Source of the DNA: Oscillospiraceae bacterium
Lineage (GTDB): Bacteria > Bacillota > Clostridia > Oscillospirales > Ruminococcaceae
Direction of reading: 5' to 3'
NCBI GenBank assembly: GCA_031282245.1
Contig: JAITEB010000042.1
Location: 1-32,076, forward strand
Length of the DNA stretch: 32,076 nt
The position numbers were made by a program, and so were the translations under genes. The notes under the pieces are model-generated. The model ran no database searches and was not told where the DNA came from. It was given only the letters and a program-made list of their open reading frames with translations. This document shows positions 24,855-32,076 of the stretch, piece after piece (position 1 is the first letter of the stretch; each line of letters opens with the position of its first letter).

Positions 24855-26014
24855 AGAAGCCCGCCCCCTTTCTCGGCGATATCCATCCTGTAGCAGGTCA
24901 CGCGGTGCGTGTCGCTCAGGGCGATTTCAAGCGGATAACTTCCTTCGCATTTGTCGCAGGCAAACTGGCACCTGTCTTTGAAATAGCAGTAATCCGGCAT
25001 TTTAATTGGGTTAGGCACGCGCCCGGGTATACTGTAAAGTCTTCCTACACGCTTTCCCGCAATCGGCTTGCTTTTCATCAGTCCAACAGTATAGGGGTGA
25101 GAGGGACGGGAATAAATATCCCGCGCCGTGCCGCGCTCTACAACGCGCCCGGCGTACATGACGACGACATAATCCGCCATTTCGGCGATAACGCCCAAAT
25201 CATGGGTGATAAGCATTATGCTTGAGTTGATCCTGTCTTTCAAATCCCGGAGCAGGTCCAGAATCTGCGCCTGAATAGTAACGTCAAGCGCGGTGGTCGG
25301 TTCGTCGGCGATAATCAGCGAGGGCGAGCACGCAAGAGCCATGGCAATCATGACGCGCTGGCGCATACCGCCGGAAAGCTCGTGCGGGTACATCCTGTAA
25401 ACGCCCTCGGCATTTGAAATTCCCACAGTCTCAAGCATTTCCACGCTGCGCTGTTTGATCGACCCTTTGCCGCTGTCGGAAATAATTTTGCGCTCTATCA
25501 GATCTGTCGAATGCAGTTTTATAACTTCGTCAAGCTGATGGCCTACTCTTAAAACAGGGTTAAGGCTGGTCATAGGTTCCTGGAAAATCATGGACATGTA
25601 ATTCCCGCGGATTTTCTGCATCGTTTCCGCCGGGGTATTCACGATATTATAAACATGATCGCGCGCCGCAAAGCGGATTTCGCCCCCGACGATCTGGCCT
25701 GTGGGTTTCTGCAGAAGCTGCATGAGGGAAAGGCTGGTGATGGACTTGCCGCAGCCGCTTTCGCCCACTATGCCGACGGTCTTACCCCTGGGCACATCGA
25801 AAGTGACGCCGTCGACGGCCTTGACCGTCCCCACGTCCGTGTAAAAATAGGTCTTCACTCCGTCAAACTCAACCAGGTTATCCGGGCTGCGCATTTCGGC
25901 GCGGCGCGCTTCCGCCGGGGCTGTTTTCAGCTTTTTCTCAAGCTCGGCAATGGCGGCTTTGTTATATCTGGCAATCTGCCTTGCCTCTTTTGCGGAAATA
26001 TAGTCTTCGCTCAC
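24851..26014 (-). CDS. Oligopeptide/dipeptide ABC transporter ATPase (OppD/DppD type)
   Basis: 387 residues. It has an N-terminal charged, coiled-coil-like extension of about 45 residues ([20 protein letters not shown]) before the ATPase. Walker A is GESGCGKS, then [14 protein letters not shown], signature SGGMRQRV and Walker [15 protein letters not shown]. The C-terminal Cys-rich motif is [14 protein letters not shown]. It starts with GTG at 26014, SD AAGGGGGG. It is separated from the permease upstream by 13 nt. The N-terminal extension is longer than in E. coli OppD and could contact the permeases; that is inference. Confidence 0.92.
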   Translation of the reverse strand: MSEDYISAKEARQIARYNKAAIAELEKKLKTAPAEARRAEMRSPDNLVEFDGVKTYFYTDVGTVKAVDGVTFDVPRGKTVGIVGESGCGKSITSLSLMQLLQKPTGQIVGGEIRFAARDHVYNIVNTPAETMQKIRGNYMSMIFQEPMTSLNPVLRVGHQLDEVIKLHSTDLIERKIISDSGKGSIKQRSVEMLETVGISNAEGVYRMYPHELSGGMRQRVMIAMALACSPSLIIADEPTTALDVTIQAQILDLLRDLKDRINSSIMLITHDLGVIAEMADYVVVMYAGRVVERGTARDIYSRPSHPYTVGLMKSKPIAGKRVGRLYSIPGRVPNPIKMPDYCYFKDRCQFACDKCEGSYPLEIALSDTHRVTCYRMDIAEKGGGLL

Positions 26015-26027
26015 TTTGTGTCCCCCC

Positions 26028-27776
26028 TTATCGTTTCATGCGCGGGTCAAACGCGTCGCGCAGACCGTCGCCGACAAAATTAAACCCGAGCACGGTGATG
26101 AGAATCAAAAAACCGGCCGGTATCCAGCAATACAGATAGTTTGTCATGACATGCATGTCGTTGACCGAATACAGAATATTCCCCCAGGAAGCCAGCGGGT
26201 ATTTCACGCCCAGCCCCAGAAAGCTCAGCGTGCTTTCCGCCAGAATAACGTCGCCGAGATTCATCGTGGCGATAACTATAAGCTGCGGGATAACATTGGG
26301 CACAAGGTGCCTGAATATGCGCCGCCTGACCGGAAGGCCGGTGGCTTCGGCGGCAATCATGAATTCCTGCTCGCGCAGGGAAAGTATCTGGCCGCGGACG
26401 ATACGCGCAACGCCCGTCCAGGTCAGCGCGCCCATCATAAACATCAGAACATATATTCTGGCATGGGTATCGACTTTGTTGCCTTCCATGACCGCGCCGA
26501 CAATCAGATACAGCGGGATAGACGGTATACAATTGAATATATCAACCGCGCGCATGATTACAGCGTCAACCCATCCGCCAAAATAGCCGGACAGACCGCC
26601 CAGAATAACCCCAATAATTATAGAAATTAAAACGACGATAAATCCGACCATCAGCGAAACTCTGCCGCCGTACATCAGGCGCGTCACAACGTCCATGCCG
26701 TTCCCGTCTGTGCCCAGCCAGTGCGCGGCCGACGGCCTTTCATACATGCTCACAACATGCGTTATCTGTTCTGTTTTAATCTGATAATTGCCGTTTTCGG
26801 CCTGCAGGACATAATCTTTGCCCTCAAAATAAAAGCTCTTCGCGCCGGACTGCATAGCGCTTTCAATCGCGTCTCTGAAAGGGATGCTGATAATAATATC
26901 AGTCTGAACAGCCTGAACCACCAGGCTGGAAGCCAAAAATTTGTCCGCTCCTCCCTGGCTTATGATATAAGAGCCGTTGTTTTCCCGGATGTCATAAACG
27001 TCCGCTTGCTCGCCGCCTGCGGTCTGAAAACTTGTTTTGCCGTCGGCGATGGCGTTCTCCATGGCGAGCAGCGTGAGATAATCGGCCTTAAAGCCGGGTT
27101 CAATCGGCTGGGCAAGCAGGCGGGAAGCCAGGCCGCTTTCATTGGCGGCGGACAGCTCGTAATTTTTGCCGTTCAGGAGCGCCATATACAATTCTCCGTT
27201 GAATTCAAATTCGGATTCCCCGGCAAGAACCGCTTTTTCGGCTTCCTCCAGCAAAGCGCCGTCGGCCCGCGCGCCTTCCACAGGAGTAAAGCGGCAGCTA
27301 TTGCCGATTTTGCGCCCGGTTGCGAAAACCTGCAGCTCGCCGATTACCCAGGAGTTTTCGCCGACGGAGGCTATACCGTAGCTGACGCCGCCGGACGAAG
27401 TAAGATTTTCGCCCTTTTTGATCGCCGCGACAAGCGCCCCCCTGACAGTTGCGGAAAGCGGTTTTCCCTCCGCCGAGATAACGCTTATGTCGCCGCTGTA
27501 TGTCGCGTGGGCAAAATCGCGCACGACGGGAGTGTCTTTTGTGAAAAGCTGGGCTTCGCCATAGGGCGTGACGATACCGCCCAAAAAAGCGAACAAAAAC
27601 ATTGCGATAATAATCACCGAACCCACTATTGCCAGGCGGTTGCGCATAAAGCGCCTGACCACCAGCGCGGACGGCGACAGCGACTTAACGCGCCGTTCAT
27701 CGTCAAGTCCAAGCCGCACAGCCGCCGTTACCGCGGCTTTTTGTTCCGCTGATGGGCTTATGTTTGCGTTCTTAAT
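26028..27776 (-). CDS. OppC-type ABC permease with a large repeat-bearing extracytoplasmic insertion
   Basis: The frame gives 582 residues against about 300 for typical OppC. Residues here are numbered from GTG at 27717-27719. The first membrane helix (29-51) is preceded by the family motif VKSLSPSALVVRRFMRNRLA; the permease core resumes at HWLGTDGNGMDVVTRLMYG (333-351) and includes the EAA-type loop AAEATGLPVRRRIFRHLVPN. Between them about 270 residues face outside and contain four diverged repeats (A99, A163, A223 and A288 begin equivalent A-x3-G-x3-[FT]-x3-G patterns). The start is uncertain: SD AGAAGGGA is 9 nt from ATT at 27774-27776, adding 19 residues; the only conventional in-frame start, GTG at 27719, has no SD. 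Confidence 0.85.
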   Translation of the reverse strand: MKNANISPSAEQKAAVTAAVRLGLDDERRVKSLSPSALVVRRFMRNRLAIVGSVIIIAMFLFAFLGGIVTPYGEAQLFTKDTPVVRDFAHATYSGDISVISAEGKPLSATVRGALVAAIKKGENLTSSGGVSYGIASVGENSWVIGELQVFATGRKIGNSCRFTPVEGARADGALLEEAEKAVLAGESEFEFNGELYMALLNGKNYELSAANESGLASRLLAQPIEPGFKADYLTLLAMENAIADGKTSFQTAGGEQADVYDIRENNGSYIISQGGADKFLASSLVVQAVQTDIIISIPFRDAIESAMQSGAKSFYFEGKDYVLQAENGNYQIKTEQITHVVSMYERPSAAHWLGTDGNGMDVVTRLMYGGRVSLMVGFIVVLISIIIGVILGGLSGYFGGWVDAVIMRAVDIFNCIPSIPLYLIVGAVMEGNKVDTHARIYVLMFMMGALTWTGVARIVRGQILSLREQEFMIAAEATGLPVRRRIFRHLVPNVIPQLIVIATMNLGDVILAESTLSFLGLGVKYPLASWGNILYSVNDMHVMTNYLYCWIPAGFLILITVLGFNFVGDGLRDAFDPRMKR

Positions 27777-27805
27777 CGAACTCAGTCCCTTCTGTCCTGA
27801 ATTTT

Positions 27806-28798
27806 TTATCCGGCAATGCGTATGCGCGGATCAACCGCCGCGTAAAGTATATCTGACAACAGCGTGCCTATCAAAGTCATAAACGCCAGAAAGACCATAT
27901 AGAACATCGCAAAGGGTATGTCCCCGGCCATAATTGCCTGATAGGACGTATAGCCTATTCCGGGTATCTGAAAGAGCATTTCAGTAATCATTGCGCCCGA
28001 GAACAGCCCCGGCAGCAGACCGCCCAGCATAGTCACAATCGGGATAAGCGTGTTTCTGAACGCGTGATGGCTTACAACTCTGCTTTCCGGCAGGCCCTTT
28101 GCCCGGGCCGTTCGTATATAGTCGGAGTTGAGCACCTCCAGCATGTTTGTCCGCGTATAGCGCATAAGCCAGCCGACGCTGATAAGCGTCAACGTCAGAA
28201 TAGGCATTATATAATGATGGGCTATATCCAGCGCCTGCATGAACGGCGAGAGCGAGAGAAAATTCCGCCCCACTTTGCCGTACAGGTCAAACCAGCCCAG
28301 CTTGACAGAAAAAACCAGTTTCATCATTGTGGCCAAAAAAAACGACGGAAGAGATATTCCCAGCAAAGCGAAAACCGTAACGGCGTAGTCCGTTTTGCTG
28401 TACTGCTTTCTGGCGGCCAGCATGCCCAGGGGAATTGCTATGCAGTACTCTAATATAGTGGCGGTGAAAATAAGATAGACCGAGTCCAGAATAACCTGGC
28501 TGAATTTTTTTGTGACTGATATGCCGAACAGCCAGGATTCGCCGAAATTGCCCCGAACGGCGTTGCCCAGCCACCTGAAAAATCCCGTGGCGACATTTTC
28601 ATTGAGACCGTAGACGGCGTTGAGCTGATCAAGCCAGTCTTTATATGTCCTGGTGGAGCCGGGGGTTTCCGCGCGTTTGCGGGCAAGGTTTTCCACATAG
28701 GAGGTCGGCATAAGCCTCATGATACAGTATATCAGCAGCGCAACAAAAAACAGGATGATGATGCTTATAAAAATACGTCTGATTATATATTTGCGCAT
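27806..28798 (-). CDS. OppB-type ABC permease
   Basis: 330 residues, usual length. The first helix starts MRKYIIRRIFISIIILFFV; the BPD_transp_1 core holds six helices with the EAA-type loop ARAKGLPESRVVSHHAFRNTL and GAMITEMLFQIPGIGYTSYQAI. ATG at 28796-28798 with SD AAAGGAA is chosen; a 23-residue longer frame lacks an SD and lies over the upstream hairpin. It forms the transmembrane channel with the OppC-type partner. The stop is 27 nt before the OppC candidate start. Confidence 0.92.
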   Translation of the reverse strand: MRKYIIRRIFISIIILFFVALLIYCIMRLMPTSYVENLARKRAETPGSTRTYKDWLDQLNAVYGLNENVATGFFRWLGNAVRGNFGESWLFGISVTKKFSQVILDSVYLIFTATILEYCIAIPLGMLAARKQYSKTDYAVTVFALLGISLPSFFLATMMKLVFSVKLGWFDLYGKVGRNFLSLSPFMQALDIAHHYIMPILTLTLISVGWLMRYTRTNMLEVLNSDYIRTARAKGLPESRVVSHHAFRNTLIPIVTMLGGLLPGLFSGAMITEMLFQIPGIGYTSYQAIMAGDIPFAMFYMVFLAFMTLIGTLLSDILYAAVDPRIRIAG

Positions 28799-28865
28799 AG
28801 CATCCGATTCCTTTCGTGTTAGTTTTAAAAAGCTGGCACGGCATATGCACAGATAAGCATACGCC

Positions 28866-28899
28866 AAAGGCGGGTCCGCTGTTTGGCGGACCCGCCTTT
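28866..28899 (-). other. Intercistronic hairpin between the binding protein and permease genes
   Basis: Perfect 14-bp stem AAAGGCGGGTCCGC/GCGGACCCGCCTTT with a 6-nt loop. Only three T residues follow on the transcribed strand, so it is more likely a partial terminator or 3' stabiliser that raises binding-protein expression over the membrane subunits. Confidence 0.7.
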
Positions 28900-28913
28900 G
28901 TCTCGCCGCTGAT

Positions 28914-31301
28914 TCAGTTCATTTCGATTTTCTCAATTTCCATGAGATAGGCATAATAAGTGGTCATATCGCCGGGAAGGGTAGCTGTGTTGATGCGCTC
29001 CGTGCTGAAAATCATGCAGTTCTGGCGCTGATAAACAGGAAGCTCCACGCCCCAGTCAAGAATAATCCCGAAAGCCTCTTTGAAGACTTCTTTGCGGAAG
29101 TTGTTGTCCGGGTTGGTTCTGGAAGCGACGATAGCCGTATCAAGATCAGAGTCATTAATGCCGTAGTTGTTAGAACCGGTTCCGCCCTCGATAAGTCCGT
29201 CGGAGTGGTAAATCTGGTATATATCCGGATCCAGGGTGGACTGCCAGGCGGCGCACCAGAGATCAAGATTCTCTGAGCTGAGGTCATCCCAGAAGGAACT
29301 TGCGTTTGACTGGGAAATGTCGATAACGTTCATGGTAATACCGATATTGGCAAGGCTTTCGGCCGCCTTGGTGAGAAGCAGGAAAGACGGGTGGTCGCCC
29401 GTGCCGTCCGCGATAATCGGAGCGTCGAAAGTCAGCTCGCCGCCTGCCGGGGCCGCGGTAATTTTGCCGTTTTCAACGGTGTAGCCCGCGGCCTCAAAGA
29501 AGCCGAGCGCGGCTTGCTCTGCGGCTGCGTAGCGCTCTTCTTCGGTCATTTCGGCCGTATAAATCGGGTTGCCTTTAACGTCTTTTGAATAAGCGACCTC
29601 ATAGCCCGGATCTGTCGGCTGCGGCGCCGCCCAGGATGTGAGGGAAATCGGATAGTTGATAACAGTGGCGTTTTCGCCGTAATAGCTGTTGACGGTCAGG
29701 TCGCGGTAAACGGCCAGAACAGTGGCGAGACCTTTGCGGAGGTTCTTGCTGGCTTCTGAACCGCGTTCGCCGCCTATGCTGACGTTCTTGGCGTTCAGGC
29801 CGACATAGCCGTAGCCAAGGTTGTTAACCGCCTGATAGGTGATGACGTCGCCGCTGACTTCGCCATTGGAGTTTTTGCTCTCGATTTCGGCGCGGCGCTC
29901 AAGGGAGTTGGCGGGTTCCGCGATATCGATAGTGCCGGTTTCAATGCCGGGGATCATATCGGAATCGGAAGTTGTCTTAAACTGGACTTCTTTGGTGGCG
30001 GGAGCGCCCTTCCAATAGTTTTCGTTAGCTTCAAAATAGACTATCTTGTTTTCGAACTTGACGAATTTATAGGGGCCCGCGCCCATCGGCTCACTTTCGG
30101 TTTTGCTGAGGAAGTCAAGTTTGCCGTACTCAAAGCCGAACTTATTGTTCTCATAGTCATATTGGCTTTCATCGCCGTAATAGTGAAGCGGGGCCGGCTG
30201 GATGCCGAAAATCTGATAAACGGCGTTTGCGGCAAAGCCTTCAGTAACTATTTCAAGTTCATAGTCGTTAATTTTGGTGATTCCGGAAATATTCGGAACA
30301 ACCTGTTTAACGGCGTCGGGGTTGGCCGCAAGCTGCTCTTTGATATATCCGGCGACGTAGGCGTCATAGCCTTCCGCGCCCGTACCTTCCCATTCGGCGG
30401 GATCTATATCGGCGTAACCGCCCTGATAAGAAGCGGCCATTTCAGCTTTGTAGTCTTCGATTGTAGGCCATTCGCCATTGGCGATATCAAAAACTTTTTT
30501 AGTTGCGGAACCCACGAAAGTGCCGTCCTCCGCCGGTTCGCCGAAGCCCCAGACATACATGCCCAAAGCGACCTGAAAACCGGGGGTGCCGGCCAAATCA
30601 GCGTCGCTGATGTCGGCGGCGTAGTCGGCATAGTTGGCGTTTACAAAGTCAACAATAGCCTGTACAGACTCTGTAAAAGAAGCGTCGAGTTCCTCGTCGG
30701 AAGGCATAAAAGACTGCGCCGCGTCCTGATAGCCCTTGCGGTAGTCGGCCATTCCCAGAACCGGAATGGAATAGAAAGTGGAGTTGCCCTGATAAGCCGG
30801 GTCGGCGTAAACATAATATGTGAAAATCACATCATCAGCGGTAACTTCTTCGCCGTCGCTGAATTTAACGCCTTCGCGGAGCTTCAGATGATAAACGGTT
30901 GTGTCTGTGCCCTCGTCGCGGGCAACCGTGCCGTCGGCAATGCCTGTATAAGTGTAGTCGCTGCCGTTGTACGCGCGGGTTTCGCCTTCAATGCCGTTAT
31001 AGACAAGTTCGCCGACGCGGTCATAAGAAATAAGCGCCTGGCCGAGAACCATGTCCGCAACAGCCATATCATAGGCGGTCTCACCTGTGAACGGTGAGAA
31101 TTTGCCGTTCATATCGCTCTGCGCGATGACAAGGGGAACAGAACCTGTCGTTTCCGCAGGGGCTGGTTCCTCTCCGGACGCCTCCGGCGCGGACGCTTCC
31201 GCAGGAGCCGAGCTGTCTGTCGCCGGCGGCGCGGACGAACAGGCGGACAGAATCAGGCTGAGAGCGATTATTGCTGACAGGATGGCAAGCAGTTTCTTCA
31301 T
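28914..31301 (-). CDS. Extracellular solute-binding lipoprotein, family 5 (OppA/DppA type)
   Basis: 795 residues against about 540-600 for most family members. Signal peptide with lipobox LSAC gives lipid-modified Cys21, followed by a Ser/Ala/Pro/Glu linker to about 55. The family signature YHLKLREGVKFSDGEEVTADDV is at 137-158 and a C-terminal AAWQSTLDPDIYQIYHSDG segment fits the ligand-binding lobe. Residues about 190-335 form an acidic, Tyr/Asp/Ala-rich insertion absent from E. coli DppA. SD TAGGAGG. First gene of the operon, with a hairpin after it. The ligand is probably a peptide but cannot be specified. Confidence 0.92.
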   Translation of the reverse strand: MKKLLAILSAIIALSLILSACSSAPPATDSSAPAEASAPEASGEEPAPAETTGSVPLVIAQSDMNGKFSPFTGETAYDMAVADMVLGQALISYDRVGELVYNGIEGETRAYNGSDYTYTGIADGTVARDEGTDTTVYHLKLREGVKFSDGEEVTADDVIFTYYVYADPAYQGNSTFYSIPVLGMADYRKGYQDAAQSFMPSDEELDASFTESVQAIVDFVNANYADYAADISDADLAGTPGFQVALGMYVWGFGEPAEDGTFVGSATKKVFDIANGEWPTIEDYKAEMAASYQGGYADIDPAEWEGTGAEGYDAYVAGYIKEQLAANPDAVKQVVPNISGITKINDYELEIVTEGFAANAVYQIFGIQPAPLHYYGDESQYDYENNKFGFEYGKLDFLSKTESEPMGAGPYKFVKFENKIVYFEANENYWKGAPATKEVQFKTTSDSDMIPGIETGTIDIAEPANSLERRAEIESKNSNGEVSGDVITYQAVNNLGYGYVGLNAKNVSIGGERGSEASKNLRKGLATVLAVYRDLTVNSYYGENATVINYPISLTSWAAPQPTDPGYEVAYSKDVKGNPIYTAEMTEEERYAAAEQAALGFFEAAGYTVENGKITAAPAGGELTFDAPIIADGTGDHPSFLLLTKAAESLANIGITMNVIDISQSNASSFWDDLSSENLDLWCAAWQSTLDPDIYQIYHSDGLIEGGTGSNNYGINDSDLDTAIVASRTNPDNNFRKEVFKEAFGIILDWGVELPVYQRQNCMIFSTERINTATLPGDMTTYYAYLMEIEKIEMN

Positions 31302-31385
31302 AATAATTTTCCTCCTAATAATAAATCCATTTACAGCAAAGCAAAACCAGTATCAGCGGCGCGAAAGCCTACAGTCACCTAATTG

Positions 31386-31451
31386 CTATTTTGTGCAGTT
31401 CGCCCTGTTCAGGTCGTCCCGGACAGCAATAACGGCAGGTAAAAATTCCAT
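31386..31451 (-). CDS. Possible 21-residue leader peptide upstream of oppA-type gene
   Basis: ATG at 31449-31451 with SD GAAAGGA 5-6 nt upstream opens 21 codons ending TAG inside the inverted-repeat arm. It begins MEFLPAVIAVRDDLN. It lies just after the predicted transcript start. It may be a chance frame; no homologue is recognised. Confidence 0.25.
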   Translation of the reverse strand: MEFLPAVIAVRDDLNRANCTK

Positions 31452-31467
31452 ATAAATCCTTTCGGCA

Positions 31468-31500
31468 GGCATATATGTTATAAATTATAACATATATGCC
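31468..31500 (-). promoter_or_regulatory. Perfect 33-bp palindrome over an extended -10 (operon promoter/operator)
   Basis: Arms GGCATATATGTTATAA and TTATAACATATATGCC are exact reverse complements around one base. On the minus strand the centre reads TGTTATAAT, a consensus extended -10 (TATAAT at 31484-31489). No good -35 is seen 17 nt upstream, which an extended -10 tolerates. A repressor site is inferred. Confidence 0.65.
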
Positions 31501-31666
31501 TTTAATTTGTATTATCAAAACCCAAATTTATAAAAAATATGGGTTTTGAATTGCACAAAATAGCAATTATGTGCAATTTAATACAGAATACAGAATTTTG
31601 TCCGCATATTGCGCCATAGACTTTAGCGCTTTTTATAAGGCTTTTTCAAAGCCGCGGACACCGATT

Positions 31667-31694
31667 TTGATTTTTGTACTGATAAATTTATTAT
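31667..31694 (+). promoter_or_regulatory. Possible promoter for the small right-edge genes
   Basis: TTGATT (31667-31672), 16 nt, TATTAT (31689-31694), 30 nt before the first small gene. Confidence 0.4.
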
Positions 31695-31724
31695 ATCATA
31701 ACAAATTCAACATAATAATACAAG

Positions 31725-31931
31725 ATGCTTAATAAAATATATAAGCAGGCAGGCGAAGGCGCGGATGCGAGCAGTTGTTACAAATGCCTTGACAAATTTT
31801 TTGGAAATTTCTTTGCTTTGACCGAGCCTGAAGAGACTTGCGAAGAGACAACTAAAGACGTAAATTTTACGATTGAGTGCATCAACAGCCTATTCAAGTA
31901 TTTTGCGGACGCGGCGCAGACTGGAGTGTGA
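31725..31931 (+). CDS. Small hypothetical protein with a CxxC pair
   Basis: 68 residues, no recognised family. It contains SSCYKCLDKFF (CxxC near residue 20), two further Cys, and a Glu/Thr-rich middle (EPEETCEETTKD). No good SD precedes ATG, so the start is uncertain, but it ends 4 nt before the next start, which supports a real coupled pair. No membrane helix. Confidence 0.5.
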   Translation: MLNKIYKQAGEGADASSCYKCLDKFFGNFFALTEPEETCEETTKDVNFTIECINSLFKYFADAAQTGV

Positions 31932-31935
31932 ACAA

Positions 31936-32076
31936 ATGAACGCATACGACGGATTTACAGCGGCGGAGAGGGCTTATTTAAGCCCTCCGGAGCCGCCAAA
32001 GGGAAAATATACCTGCGCTTGTTGCGGCGAGGACATCTACGAGGGAGAAAATCAATTGACAATATTTGGACTAAAT
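31936..32076 (+). CDS. Small zinc-ribbon-like protein (partial)
   Basis: 47 codons are visible before the right edge. SD GGAG lies 8 nt before ATG. YLSPPEPPKGKYTCACCGEDI shows a first Cys pair (C27, C30) followed by a G-E-x-I knuckle, typical of a zinc ribbon whose second pair would lie outside the window. I recall similar short proteins from prophage and accessory regions of Clostridia. Function unknown. Confidence 0.65.
   Translation, partial: MNAYDGFTAAERAYLSPPEPPKGKYTCACCGEDIYEGENQLTIFGLN

Larger units (their letters stand above)
31380..31569. repeat. 18-bp terminal inverted repeats, TA-ended, MITE-like or RNA leader structure
   Basis: TAATTGCTATTTTGTGCA at 31380-31397 recurs as its exact reverse complement at 31552-31569, bounding 190 bp. 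Both ends are TA, as IS630/Tc1-type elements would leave. Inside are the 33-bp palindrome and a 10-bp stem hairpin (31515-31524 with 31540-31549). The right arm can also pair locally (AATTGCACA 31549-31557 with TGTGCAATT 31570-31578). This is the main content of the 423-bp gap 31302-31724. Confidence 0.6.

Noticed and set aside
1-32076. tRNA, rRNA, CRISPR array or full insertion sequence
   Set aside because: No tRNA-like cloverleaf with TTCGA-type arm, no spaced direct repeats, and no transposase frame was recognised on either strand.

Overview
The window looks like chromosomal DNA from an endospore-forming anaerobic Firmicute of class Clostridia. The evidence is a SpoIIE phosphatase, a 27-residue SpoVM peptide, a free-standing rubredoxin, many TTG/GTG starts with strong AGGAGG-type Shine-Dalgarno (SD) sites, and sigma-A style promoters. 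Base composition is balanced and gene density is high. I see no rRNA, tRNA, CRISPR array or intact insertion sequence. This placement is inference from gene content.

Left part (1-10.7 kb): a truncated membrane protein with a PH/GRAM-like tail; a two-gene unit of a small membrane protein plus spoVM; a DUF4870 membrane protein; a YbaK-type aminoacyl-tRNA deacylase; a membrane-anchored kinase-fold protein lacking the catalytic Asp; a THUMP-domain RNA methyltransferase; a Cys-rich, possibly spore-coat protein; an Rrf2 regulator/DUF2271 pair behind a consensus promoter buried in a 33-bp palindrome; and spoIIE.

Middle (10.8-18.3 kb): an Lrp/AsnC regulator, then the arginine cluster argH-argC-(E2-like acyltransferase homologue)-argJ-argB, continuing into a CsaA-like protein and an esterase and ending at a strong terminator. 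ArgJ recycles the acetyl group, ArgB and ArgC carry N-acetylglutamate to the semialdehyde, and ArgH performs the final step. argD, argF and argG are not in the window.

Right part (18.4-32 kb): uvrA, rubredoxin, the glycogen branching enzyme glgB (opposite strand), and a five-gene Opp/Dpp-type ABC operon transcribed leftward (binding protein, two permeases, two ATPases). The OppC-type permease carries an extracytoplasmic insertion of about 270 residues built from four diverged repeats, and its binding protein is also oversized. The control region upstream of the operon holds a perfect 33-bp palindrome over an extended -10, nested inside an 18-bp inverted repeat with TA ends. Two small Cys-containing genes start at the right edge.

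The observations most worth following are the repeat-bearing OppC with its enlarged binding protein, the palindromic control regions, the kinase-fold protein without its catalytic Asp, the E2-like protein inside the arginine cluster, and two genes (rrf2, oppC) whose best SD-spaced start codons are not ATG, GTG or TTG.
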